From Progne subis subis (lineage: Eukaryota; Chordata; Aves; Passeriformes; Hirundinidae): 64,000 nt of DNA. Both the position numbers and the translations under genes were made by a program. The stretch covers positions 1-64,000 of the forward strand of contig JAKJHU010000158.1 in NCBI GenBank assembly GCA_022316685.1. The letters are read 5' to 3'. The stretch's first letter is position 1. The number at the start of each line of letters is the position of its first letter. Below the pieces are notes generated by a model. It ran no database searches and had not been told where the DNA came from. It worked only from the letters and a program-made list of their open reading frames with translations. Positions 23,229 through 35,400 of the stretch are shown in pieces.

Positions 23229-24220
23229 AAAAAAAAAAAAGAAAATATAGATATATAAATTATTATATCTATCTATCTATCTATAAAAATTATTATATCT
23301 ATCTATCTATAAAAATATTTTTTATATATTTGTAGATTTTTATATATATTTGTTATATATTATTATATATATTTTGTATATATTTATATATTATATATAT
23401 TATATATTGAAATATTTATTAATTTTTATATATTTATATATTACATCTTTATATATTTATAAATTATATATATTTATATATTTATAAAATTATATATATA
23501 ACTTTAATATAAATATATATAATATATATATTACAAATAGCTCACATACTATATATAATATAATTTATTTTATATGTAATATATATTTTATATATCATTC
23601 TAGATATATATAAATATATAGATATCGATATAGATAAATATATATCTATATATATCTAATACATATGCATTCACATATATGTGTATTTAATGTGTGAGTT
23701 ATATATATTATAACACACATTAAATATATATACATATATATATATTTAAAATACAAATATTTATACATATACATTGATATGTGTATTTAATGTGTGTGTA
23801 TGTGTATATATAACATATATACATAAATATACATACAAATATATATATAGATTTAAAATACGTATTATACATACACATTTACACATATGTGCATTAATGT
23901 GTGTGTATATAGAGAGGTGTATATATATACATTTACGTGTAAATATATTTATATTTATATATAAATATATAAAATATACATCTTGAATACACGTCAAATA
24001 TATATAAATATTTATTTATATATATTTAGCGATGAAGGAGACAAAAAGGTAAATAAAAATATATTTTATGAATAAAAATAAATTATATATTTAAATATAT
24101 TTTAATATTTTTACACGTCAAAATATATAAATATAGATAAATATATAAATATATTTTTATCAATAAAATTAATTAAAATTAATAAAAATTAATAAAAATG
24201 AATATTAAAATACAAGAACC
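23229..24220. repeat. About 1 kb of nearly pure AT (TATA-rich) sequence
   Basis: TATATA-, TATCTATC-, ATATTTATAT- and ACACATATAT-type sequence with almost no G or C, abruptly bounded at about 24220 by normal sequence. It is self-complementary over long stretches and likely to form cruciforms. No coding potential. Confidence 0.95.
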
Positions 24221-24229
24221 AGGCTGATT

Positions 24230-26270
24230 TTTGCTACACCTTGTGCTGTCTCGCTGAGAATTTCTCCCCGCTCCCAAAGCCAAAGGAGCAGGTTACAAGT
24301 TCCGCTTTCTACTGACTTTTATTTTCCTTTCCCCCTTAAAATTTGCTGTTTATTCTTTGAGGGGAGAAAACCAAAAAGTTTGGAATTGTGGCTAAAATAT
24401 CAGAGAGCAGGGCGAACGCCAGGGTCCCTGCAGCAGGGGAAGGAAGCGCGGATCCGTGGCGGGATTGAAGAGGTTTTTTCGTGTTTGCAGGTGCCGGTTT
24501 CCACCTCAGCGCCACCCGGACACATCTGGCGCTGCTCTACATCAATAAAGCGATTTTTAACCCCCGGCTCTGCTGAGAAATGTGTCGGAGGAAAAGCAAA
24601 GCAGGAGGAAGGGGAGGGTTTTACAGCCCCAAACCCACCCGGAGCAGCACCGGGAAAAGCCAAAGCCAGGTCCGGCGGAGCCTCGGGTCAGGGTTTGGGG
24701 GAACAGGAGCTGGGGCGCTCCGGGAACCCTCCTGGACACACCCCAGGGGCAAAAATCCCCCTCATGCAAGCGCAGGACGGCAAAGGGAGGGAACCACGGC
24801 CGGGAATTGTCCGACCCCACAGAACGCCACCGGGGAGCGGTGACATGTCCCCTCCCGTGGAGACCTCAGAGCGCTCACCCAGGGGCCTGGAGACCCCCCC
24901 GGGATCACCTCATCCCATTTGGGATGTCCTCCAGCGCGGTTTTGTTGGGAATAAATCGATATTTTGGGGGGTTATCAGGTGCAGATCCTCCCCGAAATGG
25001 AGCAAACCTGAGAGGAAACAACAACAGCTCCGAGCCCCACACGCTCCTGAACGTACCCCTTTCACAGAACTCAACACCAGCCACGGCTAGAAAATTAAAC
25101 AGCTCTTCAACTCAGCCACATTTACATTTAAATTCACAGAACCCGCTCAGAATTTACATGTAAACTTCGTTGGATACCTCCTGAAAAAAAAAAACCCAAC
25201 AAAAAATCCCACCCAGAACAAAAACCCAAAAAAATCCCCCGAAAATGAAAATACAACCAGAGATATTCAAGTACAAATTGTTGTGGCTGCACCAGGGAAA
25301 GAACCAGAGCAGAGGGTTTTGTCTCCGTGTTGGATTTGCAGCCTCTGCACCGGGAACAAAGGTGAAGGATTTAGAGCCTCAGGTGAAAACATTGGGATTT
25401 GCTGCTGACCCTCTAAAGGATCTGGCCTAAGAGGCTGGGAAATAACGACCCCGAGGCTCTGTCCCTTGTTTGTGCCCCGCGGTGGCTCTGGAGGGGCACC
25501 GGGGGTGTGCCAGCCCCCCTGGCACCGCGGCGCTCCCCGCGGGGCTTCGGAGCCTCTCCCGAGGGGAATTTCCTCCCGTCCTCGCCTGGAGCAGCCTTTG
25601 GGGTGAGCCCAGGGCTGGGAGGGACGCCCCAGGGGAATTTGGGGGTTCCCCGGCAGGGCAGGCCCTCGGGGAGCGCACGTCACCTGGCGTTTTCACTGGC
25701 GCCGGGGTCGGAGCCAGCCCTGGCAGGAAGGAATTCTGCTGGCGCGGGGCGGAAAGGGAATCCCGCTGTGCTCAGACCTGCGTGGGCTTTGGGGTTTTTC
25801 TCCCCTCTCCATTTTCTGCCTGCTGGCTCTGCTCCGGCAGGAGGAGAAACCTGCGAGCAGAGCGCAGCCCTGGCTGCCCCTGGTGTGCCAGGACGGGCGC
25901 TGAGTGCCCCGTGCGCCCCGGCAGCCTCCAGAGCTCGCTGCGGGGAGCTTTGGGGAGCCCCCAGGGACCAGCTGAGGCTCTGGCACAAAGGAATCCCACA
26001 AATCCAGGCTCCTTTTTGCCTTTGGAGCTGCTGCTCCCTCTGAACACTGAGCTCCTGAGGGAACCTGAAGGAGCCTGACCCCTTTTTTGGCTCCTTGATT
26101 TTCGGGGGGCAAAGGCGTTGTCCCCGAGCGCTCCTGCGGCCCCACAGGGGCTGGGGCTGCTGCGCTCTGCCCCCAGCCTCAGATTTCGGGCAGGAATTGG
26201 AGCCCTGGACCTGCCAGGGGCTCTTCCCGGGGACAGGAGAGCGCCGGGGGATTTTCCGTGCCTGGAGCAG
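24230..26270. other. Intergenic stretch downstream of PLEKHN1, possible 3' UTR
   Basis: On the minus strand this follows the PLEKHN1 stop. I see no canonical AATAAA on that strand until TTTATT at 24349-24354 and 24318-24323 (plus-strand reading), which would imply a 3' UTR of about 1.9 kb; a non-canonical signal nearer the stop is equally possible. No other gene is recognised. Confidence 0.45.
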
Positions 26271-26273
26271 CCC

Positions 26274-26467
26274 CTAGACCTGGAAAACCTGCTGGACAGG
26301 AGAAGGGGAGCTGCAGGGGCTGCCCAGCTCCTTCTCCTCGGCCTCCCACAGGTTGTCGTAGCTGAGGTCGCTCTGGAAGCTCTGGAGCTCGGCGTAGTCG
26401 TGGTAGGACGCGGAGTCGCGGCAGGGGCCGGCGGCATCTGTCACCTGGTGGGTGCCAAGGCTCCCGC
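26274..26467 (-). CDS. PLEKHN1: PLEKHN1 exon 15 (last coding exon)
   Basis: Encodes residues 575-637, including [20 protein letters not shown] and [13 protein letters not shown], then a TAG at 26276-26274. The YDNLWE motif matches the YDHLWDE motif near the end of the human protein. The acceptor CCTGCAG lies at the high end. Confidence 0.93.
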
Positions 26468-29400
26468 CTGCAGGGAACGGGGAGGAGCGTGCTTTACACG
26501 CCCGTGAGGTGCCACTGTGCCCACGAGCTTACAGGGATTCTGCTTTTCTGCCATTAAATGAGTGCTGTGCTCCCCTCTTGTCTTGTAATGCAAGATGTAA
26601 CCAAAGTTTGGGTCCTGTCACCATCTGTTAAAGCAGCTGCGGCAGGGCTCTCTGTCTCTTCCAGGACCCATCCCTCGAAATTCCAGAGGTTTATCTGCTG
26701 TTAAACCAGCTGGGGCAGGGTTCTTTATCCCTTCCAGGACCCCTCCCTCATCATTCCAGGGGATATCTCCTGTTAAACCATGTGGGTCACTGTTCTTTAT
26801 CCCTTCCAGGACCCGTCCCTCCTAACTCTGGGAATATCTCCTGTTAAACCATGTGAGGCAGCGTTCTCTGTCTCTTCCAGGACCTGTCCCTCCTAACTCT
26901 GGGATTTTCTCTTGTTAAACCATGTGAGGCAGCGTTCTTTATCCCTCCTAGGACCTGTCCCTCCTAACTCTGGGTTTATCTCCTGTTAAACCATGTGGGG
27001 CAGTGTTCTCTGTCTCTTCCAGGACCCGTCCCTCCTAACTCTGGGATTTTCTCCTGCTGAGCCAGGACAGGTGGCACGGGCACGGGGCAGGGGACAGCCT
27101 CGGGGAGGAGGAGCGCCGAGGGGCAGCGGGGAGGGCACCGAGGGCCGGGGCCTCACCTGGGGCGTGCAGCGAAGGGCCCGGGTGTTCCTCTGGCAGGGAG
27201 GAGATCTGGGGAGAGAGGGACGCCCGCTGAGGGTGGCACGGCGGTGCCACGCCGGGACGCTGCCCAGCCGGGCGTCAGCACGGCCCCTGCTCGCCAGGAT
27301 GGTCCCTGGCACGGAGCAAAGGGCACAGAGCCCTGCAGGGACCCCCCCCCAGGCGAGCTGGGACCACGGGGTTGTTCCCCTGCACCCCCTGGGTGCCCCC
27401 TGCACCCTCTAAACATCCCCTTGTACCCTCTGACTGTCCCCTGGACCCTCTGAGTGTCCCCTCGAGTGTCCCCTTACACCCCCCAAGTGTCCCCTGTACT
27501 CTCTGAGTGTCCCCTGCACCCCTTGGGTGTCCTCTGGACCCCCTGAGTGTCCCTCTGAGTGTCCCCTTATACCCTCTGTGTGTCCCCTTACACCCCCGAG
27601 TGTCCCTTTACCCCCCCCGAGTGTCCCCTTACCCCACCCGAGTGTCCCCTTACCCCACTCGAGTGTCCCTTTACCCCCCCGAGTGTCCCCCCAAGTGTCC
27701 CCTCACCCCCCCCAGTGTCCCTTTACACCCCCGAGTGTCCCTTTACCCCCCCCAAGTGTCCCCTTACCCCACCCGAGTGTCCCCTTACCCCACCCGAGTG
27801 TCCCTTTACCCCCCCGAGTGTCCCCCCAAGTGTCCCTTTACCCCCCCCGAGTGTCCCTTTACCCCCCCGAGTGTCCCCTCACCCCCCCCGAGTGTCCCCT
27901 GCCCCTCTGCGGTGGTTCCCCGCCTCACCTCCCCCAGGTAGGAGCCCTGGGCCGGTGCCCGCAGCCGGAGCCGCCGCGGGGTGCCCGGGGTGTCGTAAGC
28001 GGGGCCCGTGGGCACCTCCCGGCCGTGCCCTGGCAGGGGCTGGCAGTGCCACCGCTCCGGAGACGCGTGCTGGGGACACGGGGATGGCGCCGTGTGCCCG
28101 TGGCACTGCAGGAACTGCAACAAAAAACAACAGCCCCAGCTCGGACCCGGGAAACGTGAGAGCCGGGAAATGCCCACCCGGGAAATGCCAGCCCCAAATC
28201 CAGCGGGGCTGGCAGCGCTCCGGGGCCGAGCGAGGATTGCTGGTTCTGCCCTCCCCACAAACTCTGCTCCGTCCTCACCCCGCTGGGCCGCTCCCAGGGA
28301 TCCAAGGCACGGTGGGAGCTGGCCAGACGTGAAGGCAGGGGGGTAAAAACTGCTCAGAAAATCCCTGCTGGATTGTCACAGCTGGAAATGCTGGATAAGG
28401 CACTCCCTTATCACAGCTGGGATTTTGGGGTGGCAGGGTGGGTTTTGGGGTGAGCAGGGTGGTTTTTGGGGTGGCAGGGTGGGTTTTTGGGGTGAGAAGG
28501 GTGGTTTTTTGGGGTGACAGGGTGGGTTTTTTGCGGTGATCAGGGTGGGTTTTTGGGGGAGGGCAGGGTGGTCTCTGGCTCTGACTCATCTCCGGGACTG
28601 GGATGGGACTGGAACTGGGAATCTCCGGTTTCGGGAGCCTGGTTCACGTCTCTGCCTTTGTCTGGGGGTTTCTGTCTCCCCCCGGGGCTGTTGTGATCAG
28701 ACAGGGGAAACCTGTTCCCCTCCACCCGGCGTGAAGGGACAGGGAACTGTGCTGGGCCCTGCCCCACCCCGAAATGCAGCTCCGGAGTTTCCTCATCCCT
28801 CCTCAGATGGCAGGGAAAGAAATAACCCCGGGCAGGATTCCTGGAGCCTGGCTGCTGAGTCAGGGCCAGCTGGGAGCCGCAGGAGGGGAGGCTGGGGGCA
28901 CTGGGAGCACTGGGAGCACTGGGAGCCGAGGGATCAGTGGAAAGGGGCAGCAGCGGCTGCTGCGGGGAGCTGGGAGCTGCTGAGAGCTGAATTCCCGCCC
29001 AGCTCGGTGTGCTCAGGATGGAAACAGGGACAGGGCGCTCGCAGGAGGGGCTGGAGCGGGGCTGTGAAGTCCCAAATGCTGCTCATCCGTGTGGGATGAT
29101 GGGGCCAGCTCCTGGCTGTGCTCAGCGAGGGGAATTCCTTAAGGAACCGTCACGGAGGGGCTGGGGCAGTGGCATCACTAAAAAACTGATGGAGACACGC
29201 TGGAAAACCCGTGCAAGAGGAGGCTGTGTCCCATGAGGCAATCACCTCCTACTCGTGGACTGCTCAGGAATTGGTGCCCACATCCCAGGGCTGCGGGAGG
29301 CGTTGCTCCATCTGCCCAACCTCCCCTGCCATGGCCCCTTTTCCCATGGAAGAGATTTCACACCTGCCCCGAAGCACCTGCCGGGCCCCTGTCCCTGCCA

Positions 29401-32400
29401 GCAGCACCGGCAGGGAGAGGTGAACGGTGCTGTGCCCAGGCAGGAGGATCCAGCCCCATCCCACATCCATCCTGATCCTACACCCAGCCCCATCCCACAT
29501 CCATCCTGATCCTACATCCATCCTGATCCCGCATCCATCCTGATCCCTCATCCATCCTGATCCTGCATCCACCCTGATCCTACACCCATCCCCATCCCTC
29601 ATCCATCCTGATCCTACATCCATCCCCATCCCCATCCCCATCCCCATCCCCGTCCCCGTTCCTCACCCTGCCCGTGTCCAGCTGTGCCGAGGGCTGCTGC
29701 TGGCAGCTGTGTGCTGCGTAGGGCTCGTGGTACACCGGGGACTGCGTCTCTGCTTTGGGGTTTTGGGGCACCAGGCCGCTCCTCTCGGGCTCCTGCTGCC
29801 CACTGCTCCTGCCCTTGGATTTCCTGGCGCTGTTCCCCCTGCGCAGCTCCTGCGCGGGCGGCACCGAGCCGGGCCAGGCGGGCAGTGCCAGGCTCTGCAA
29901 CGACAGCACAGCCGCTGCAGCCGGCTCTGCTCCGGCCGGGGATGCACACGGGCATCACCCCATCATCAACCTGACATTACCCCGACATCACCCCGACACC
30001 ACCCCATCACCCCGACATCACCCTGACATCACCCTGACATCACCCCGACATCACCCCGACACCACCCCATCACCCCGACATCACCCCGACATCACCCTGA
30101 CATCACCCCGACATCACCCCACCATCACCCTGACATTACCCCAACACCACCCCAACATCACCCCGGGCTGGGAATGCACATGGGTATCACCCCAACATCA
30201 CCCCAACATCACGCCGGGCTGGGAATGCACATGGATATCACCCCAACACCACCCCGGGCTCGGGAATCACCCCCGTGCTGCCCCGGGCCAGCCCCACACG
30301 CTCTGACATCCCTGGAGCTGTGAGTCCTGCCCAGGGTCAGAGCAAAGATCCCGCCTGGAAAATTCCTCCACCCCCCTGCGGCTTTTGTTTTGGGATTTCC
30401 CAGCCTTTGAAGCTCCTGCTTGTCCTTTTGTAATCCTCTGGAATCCCCAGCAGCTCCAGCACAGGGCAGAGGACTGGGACTGGGACTGGGACTGGGACTG
30501 GGACTGGGACTGGGACTGGGACTGGGACTGGGATGGGATTGAAACAAGGACTGGGATGTGACTGGGATCCCTCAGCACCCTTTTCCTGTCCGAGCTGAGC
30601 CAGGCCAAGCCCAGGCTCCAGGCAGGGATTTGCTCCAACCCCACAGCAAACACTGCCAGCCCCAAAGGCAGCTCCAGCCCCATCCCGGGGGGATCCCCAC
30701 AGGAATCCCGGGCTTTTTTTGGCGTTCACTTACGTGCAGAGGCTGGGAATAGCCGGGGGACAGGGGCTCCTCGAGCAGCCGGCCCTCGGGGGTCAGCAGG
30801 AAGGAGTGACCGTCGGGCAGGGAGCCGCTGGTCTGGGACAGCTGGGTCAGCGTGGTCACTCTCCCTCCGGACGCCCAGGAGTTCGTGCGGCCATCGGAGC
30901 TGAGGGATCCCCTCCCGCTGCTGGTGAACTGCACGGGGACAGGGACATCCTTGGGGACATGGACATCCTTGGGGACAGGGACATCCTTGGGGACAGGGAC
31001 ATCCTTGAGGACACGGACATCCTCGGGGACAGGGACATCCTTGGGGACAGGGACATCCTTGGGGACAGGGACATCCTCAGGGACAGGGACATCCTTGGGG
31101 ACACAGCCCTCGTGTCCCCGGGTTCTGGGCTGTGTCCCCACAGCTGTGCCTGGAGTGTGGTATATGCTGGTTTTGGGGTGAGCGAGGGGAATGAGGGGTG
31201 CCCAGGAGGAAAAGGTGTGGGGCTGTGACCCCAAAGCATCCCTCACCTGGATGAGGTGTGGGGCTCTGATCCCCAAGGATCCCTCACCTGGATGAGGTGT
31301 GGGGCTGTGACCCCAAAGCATCCCTCACCTGGCCGGGGTGTGGGGGCTTGGACCCCGAGAAGCTCTCGGACCCCGAGAGGGAGGAGTCTGCGTTTCGGAA
31401 CTGGGCGGTTTTGAGGCAGTAGAGCCACTCCTGGTAGTCCTGGTAGGTGGCACAGGTCACCCGGATGGAGTTGATCAGCCGGCCTGGAAAAAAACATCCC
31501 CCGCTGCTGAGCCCGGGCCAGAGCGCTCGGAAACACCCGGGAATCCTCCTGCTCCTGCCCACCCCACATCCCCTGGGAGCTGGAGGTGGGATGGGGATGG
31601 ATGTGGGATCAGGGTGAATGTGGGATCAGGGTGGATATGGGATGGTGCAGGGAATGCTCTGCCCTCGGTGCTGCTGTGGCTCCCAGGCTCTCCTGCCAGG
31701 ACACAGAGGATCCCAGATTTCCAGGCAGGGTGGTTCAGGGAGCCTGGCTGCACCAGGGATGTGCAGGATGCACACCCCGAGCCCCCGTGGCTGTGCCAGG
31801 CTCTCCCTCCCGCGCCAGATGCCCACCTTCGATCAAAAAGGAGGTTTTGTCGTTCTCCTCAAAGAGCACCTGGATGGCGTTGAGTGGGAGCTCTCCCTGT
31901 GGAGACAGGGGCAGTGCTGGGATCAGAGCCAGGGACCAGGGGCACAGCTCTGCGTGTGGGCACCGGGCAGCCAAACTCTGCTCCCACCGGAGCAATTCCA
32001 GTGAGATTCCTGCTGCCCCCTGCACATCCCAGTGAGATTCCTACCTCCTGCACATCCCAGTGAGATTCCTGCTGCCCCCTGCACATCCCAGTGAGATTCC
32101 TGCGCCCTGCACATCCCAGTGAGATTCCTGCATCCTGCACATCCCAGTGAGATTCCTGCTGCCTCCTGCACATCCCAGTGAGATTCCTGCCTCCTGCACA
32201 TCCCAGTGAGATTCCTGCCTCCTGCACATCCCAGTGAGATTCCTGCTGCCCCTTGCACATCTCAGTGAGATTCCTGCATCCTGCACATCCCAGTGAGATT
32301 CCTGCTGCCTCCTGCACATCCCAGTGAGATTCCTGCTGCCCCCTGCACATCCCAGTGAGATTCCTGCTGCCCCCGTCACGACTGTGTAGGGCCAGCGCTC

Positions 32401-35400
32401 CATCCTCTGCACAAAGCCGTACCTCGGGGAGCTCCCCAACATCCCACCAACAGCTCCAGCCCCCTCAGCAGCTCCCCCTCACCGCTCCCACCTCGCCCGG
32501 GGCCTTTTCCCACCGGAGCATCGGGGCGAGCCCCATCCCAGCCCCACGCCCTCGGCAGGGGCAGCTCCGGTGCAGCTGCAGAACAAAAGCACGGGGCTGT
32601 TCCCCGCCCAGCCCCGAGTGCGGGCGAGGGCAGAGCCCCGGGAGGAGGCTGCCGTGCCCCGGCACGCCGCTGGAAGAGCAGGTTCCCCGCCACGGTGAAT
32701 CAGCGCCGGCACCGTGGGAAGGCAGCACGGCCTGGGAAGGGAGCAGGGCACGGGGCAGGGTTTAGGGTTTCAAAAGAGATGAGCTCATGGGAGAGCCCGG
32801 CCCGTTCCCAGGAGCTGCAAACAGCACCTTCCCGAAACCGGGCCGTGCCCGAGGCGCGTCCCAGCTGCTGGAAAACGCCCTGCAGAGCCGCTCTGGGATG
32901 CAGGGAGCTCTGCCCTCCTCACCGGGAGGGAGCTGCTCTTCCCAGGATGGCAACACACGCGTTCCGTGGAGCCCCGTGGGTTCACGGCGCACCTCACAGC
33001 CCTGCAGCTCCGCAGCGCTGTTGGGGCCCGGCCGGGTGACTCAGGGATGCGGCGGAGCAGCAGCTCCGGGGTCACAGACAGGGCACCGCTGCTCCTGGCC
33101 TTTGTTCCAGCGCGGGAGATGCGGAGAGAGCACAAGGGGCTCTTCATGGGCATCAGGTGATGCTGGAGGTCACGGAGCCACCGGGGCTGGCACTGCTCAG
33201 TGCCACTGCCTGCCTGCGCTGGGGCTGCAGCGCTGCTGCCACAGACAGACACGGCAGAGGAGCTGCTCTGGCGTCCCTTGGGGAGCTCCCTGTCCCTGCT
33301 GTCCCTGCTGTCCCTGCTGTCCCTGCTGCCCCCTGCACATCCCAGTGAGATTCCTGCATCCTGCACATGCCAGTGAGATTCCTGCTGCCCCCTGCACATG
33401 CCAGTGAGATTCCTGCATCCTGCACATCCCAGTGAGATTCCTGCATCCTGCACATCCCAGTGAGATTCCTGCTGCCCCCTGCACATCCCAGTGAGATTCC
33501 TGCATCCTGCACATGCCAGTGAGATTCCTGCTGCCCCCTGCACATCCCAGTGAGATTCCTGCTGCCTTCTGCACATCCCAGTGAGATTCCTGCATCCTGC
33601 ACATCCCAGTGAGATTCTGGCCCTGCTGCTCCCGCAGAGGGAGAGCGCTGCCAGTGCTGCACCAGCAGCAGCCTCCTGTCCCCTGCTGTCCCCTCCCCTG
33701 GCTGCCCGAGCCCTTCCCCACTGCATCCCGCGCTGCCCGGCTGCTCCCAGCTCCAGAGGGGTCCCGTGGCACAGAGCCTGGCAGGCGAACCCCCTCGGGG
33801 GCACTCTGGGGCGGTGCCAGCTCCTGCTCGGAGCGGGAGGGCCGGGCTCCGTGCCGGCACAGCCTCCCTCCCTGCTCCTTGGCAGGCAGCTCGTTCCCCC
33901 GGGCGGCTGGAGCAGGGCAGGGTGTTTCTCGTGGGAAGGGATCTTGCAGCATCCCCGTGCCCGCTCCCTGCCAGCTGGCACGGGAGGGAGCGGCGGGAGC
34001 ACGGGGAGTGCAGGTGCAGGGCAGGGAGCAGCAGGGTGCTCCGAGAGGGTCTCACCTTGAAGCAGAGGCCGGTGGGCTCCTCGGACATGATCACCAGCGT
34101 GGAGGGGTAGAGCACCAGCAGCCGGTCGTGCTGCTCCTGGGGAAGAGGAGAGGGTTGGAGCCCTGGGAACAGCCAGGGAACATCCAGAGGACAGCCAGGG
34201 GACAGCCAGGGGACAGCCAGGGGACGTCCAGGGGAGCCCTTGGCTTTGTCCTTCTGGCAGCAGCCTGGGCCAAGGGCGCTGGGAGCAGCTGGGCTGCTTC
34301 CCTGTGCTGGGAGATGGCTTTGGGAAGAGCCAGGCTGATTCCCTGTGCTGGGAGATGGCTTTGGGAAGAGCCAGGCTGATTCCCTGTGCTGGGAGATGGC
34401 TTTGGGAAGAGCCAGGCTGATTCCCTGCACTCCATCCATCTGTGGGTCCATCCATCCCTCCATGGATCCATCTATCCCACCATGGATCCATCCATCCATC
34501 CATCCATCCCTCCATGGATCCCACCATGGTTCCATCCCTCCATGGATCCATCCATCATCCCTCCCTCCCTCCCTCCCCGGAGCCGTGTCCTACCTGGAAG
34601 GGCAGGTGCTGGAGCTTCACCTTGGAGATGCAGAGGATTTCTCCCAGGGATTCCCGCTGGGTCCCTCTCCACTCCCGCACGGGCAGGTTCTGCACGGACC
34701 AGCGCAGCTCCTCCTTGCCGCCGGCGCCCTGGGGACAGCCCACACTGACCACGGGCACGCCTGGCCTCCCCCGCCGCCAGCCAGGCCCTGGCCCCACCTG
34801 GGGACACTGTTTTGGTGCAGCAGGAGTGGGAAAGAGTAAATAAATCTGGGCAGGAGGCGGTTTTCCAGCTGGGGATGGACAATGGTTCTCCACACCGAGC
34901 ATCACCTGGAAATGCCTTTCCGAGGGGGAGGGAATTAAAACACCCCCAGAGACGGGGAGAGGCAATCTCTCGAATCTGGGCCTGTTTTTTAGGCTTCAGC
35001 CTCCTCCTGCTGCTGTTTTGCAAGCTCTGGGTGGTTGCACAAGCACCCAAAAGCGTGAGAGCTTCTCTGAGCCAGACCCCGCGGAGCTCGCGCTGCTGCT
35101 GGTGGCACCCATGGGTGGCAGCTCTTCCTTCCAGCACATCCCCGCTGCCAGCGGCTCTCAGACCCCCCTGGGAGCTCTTTTTGCACCCTCTCCCCCCAGG
35201 AAAGCCCCCAAAGGAAAGCTCGGACACAGGACATGGCCGTGGGACACTCACCTGGGCCAGCAGGGGCAAGGGCAGGCTCCCTCCGCAGAGCTGGATCTGC
35301 TTCTCCAGGTGGTAGAGCCACTGCTTCAGCTCGGCCTCGGACGGGCAGAACACCACCAGGGGGTTCAGGAGGGGCCCTGGGAGACACGGGGTGAGCACGG

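Noticed and set aside
23761..23997. Tyr/Ile-rich frames in the AT block
   Set aside because: Chance open frames in TATA/ACAC-rich sequence with no coding character.
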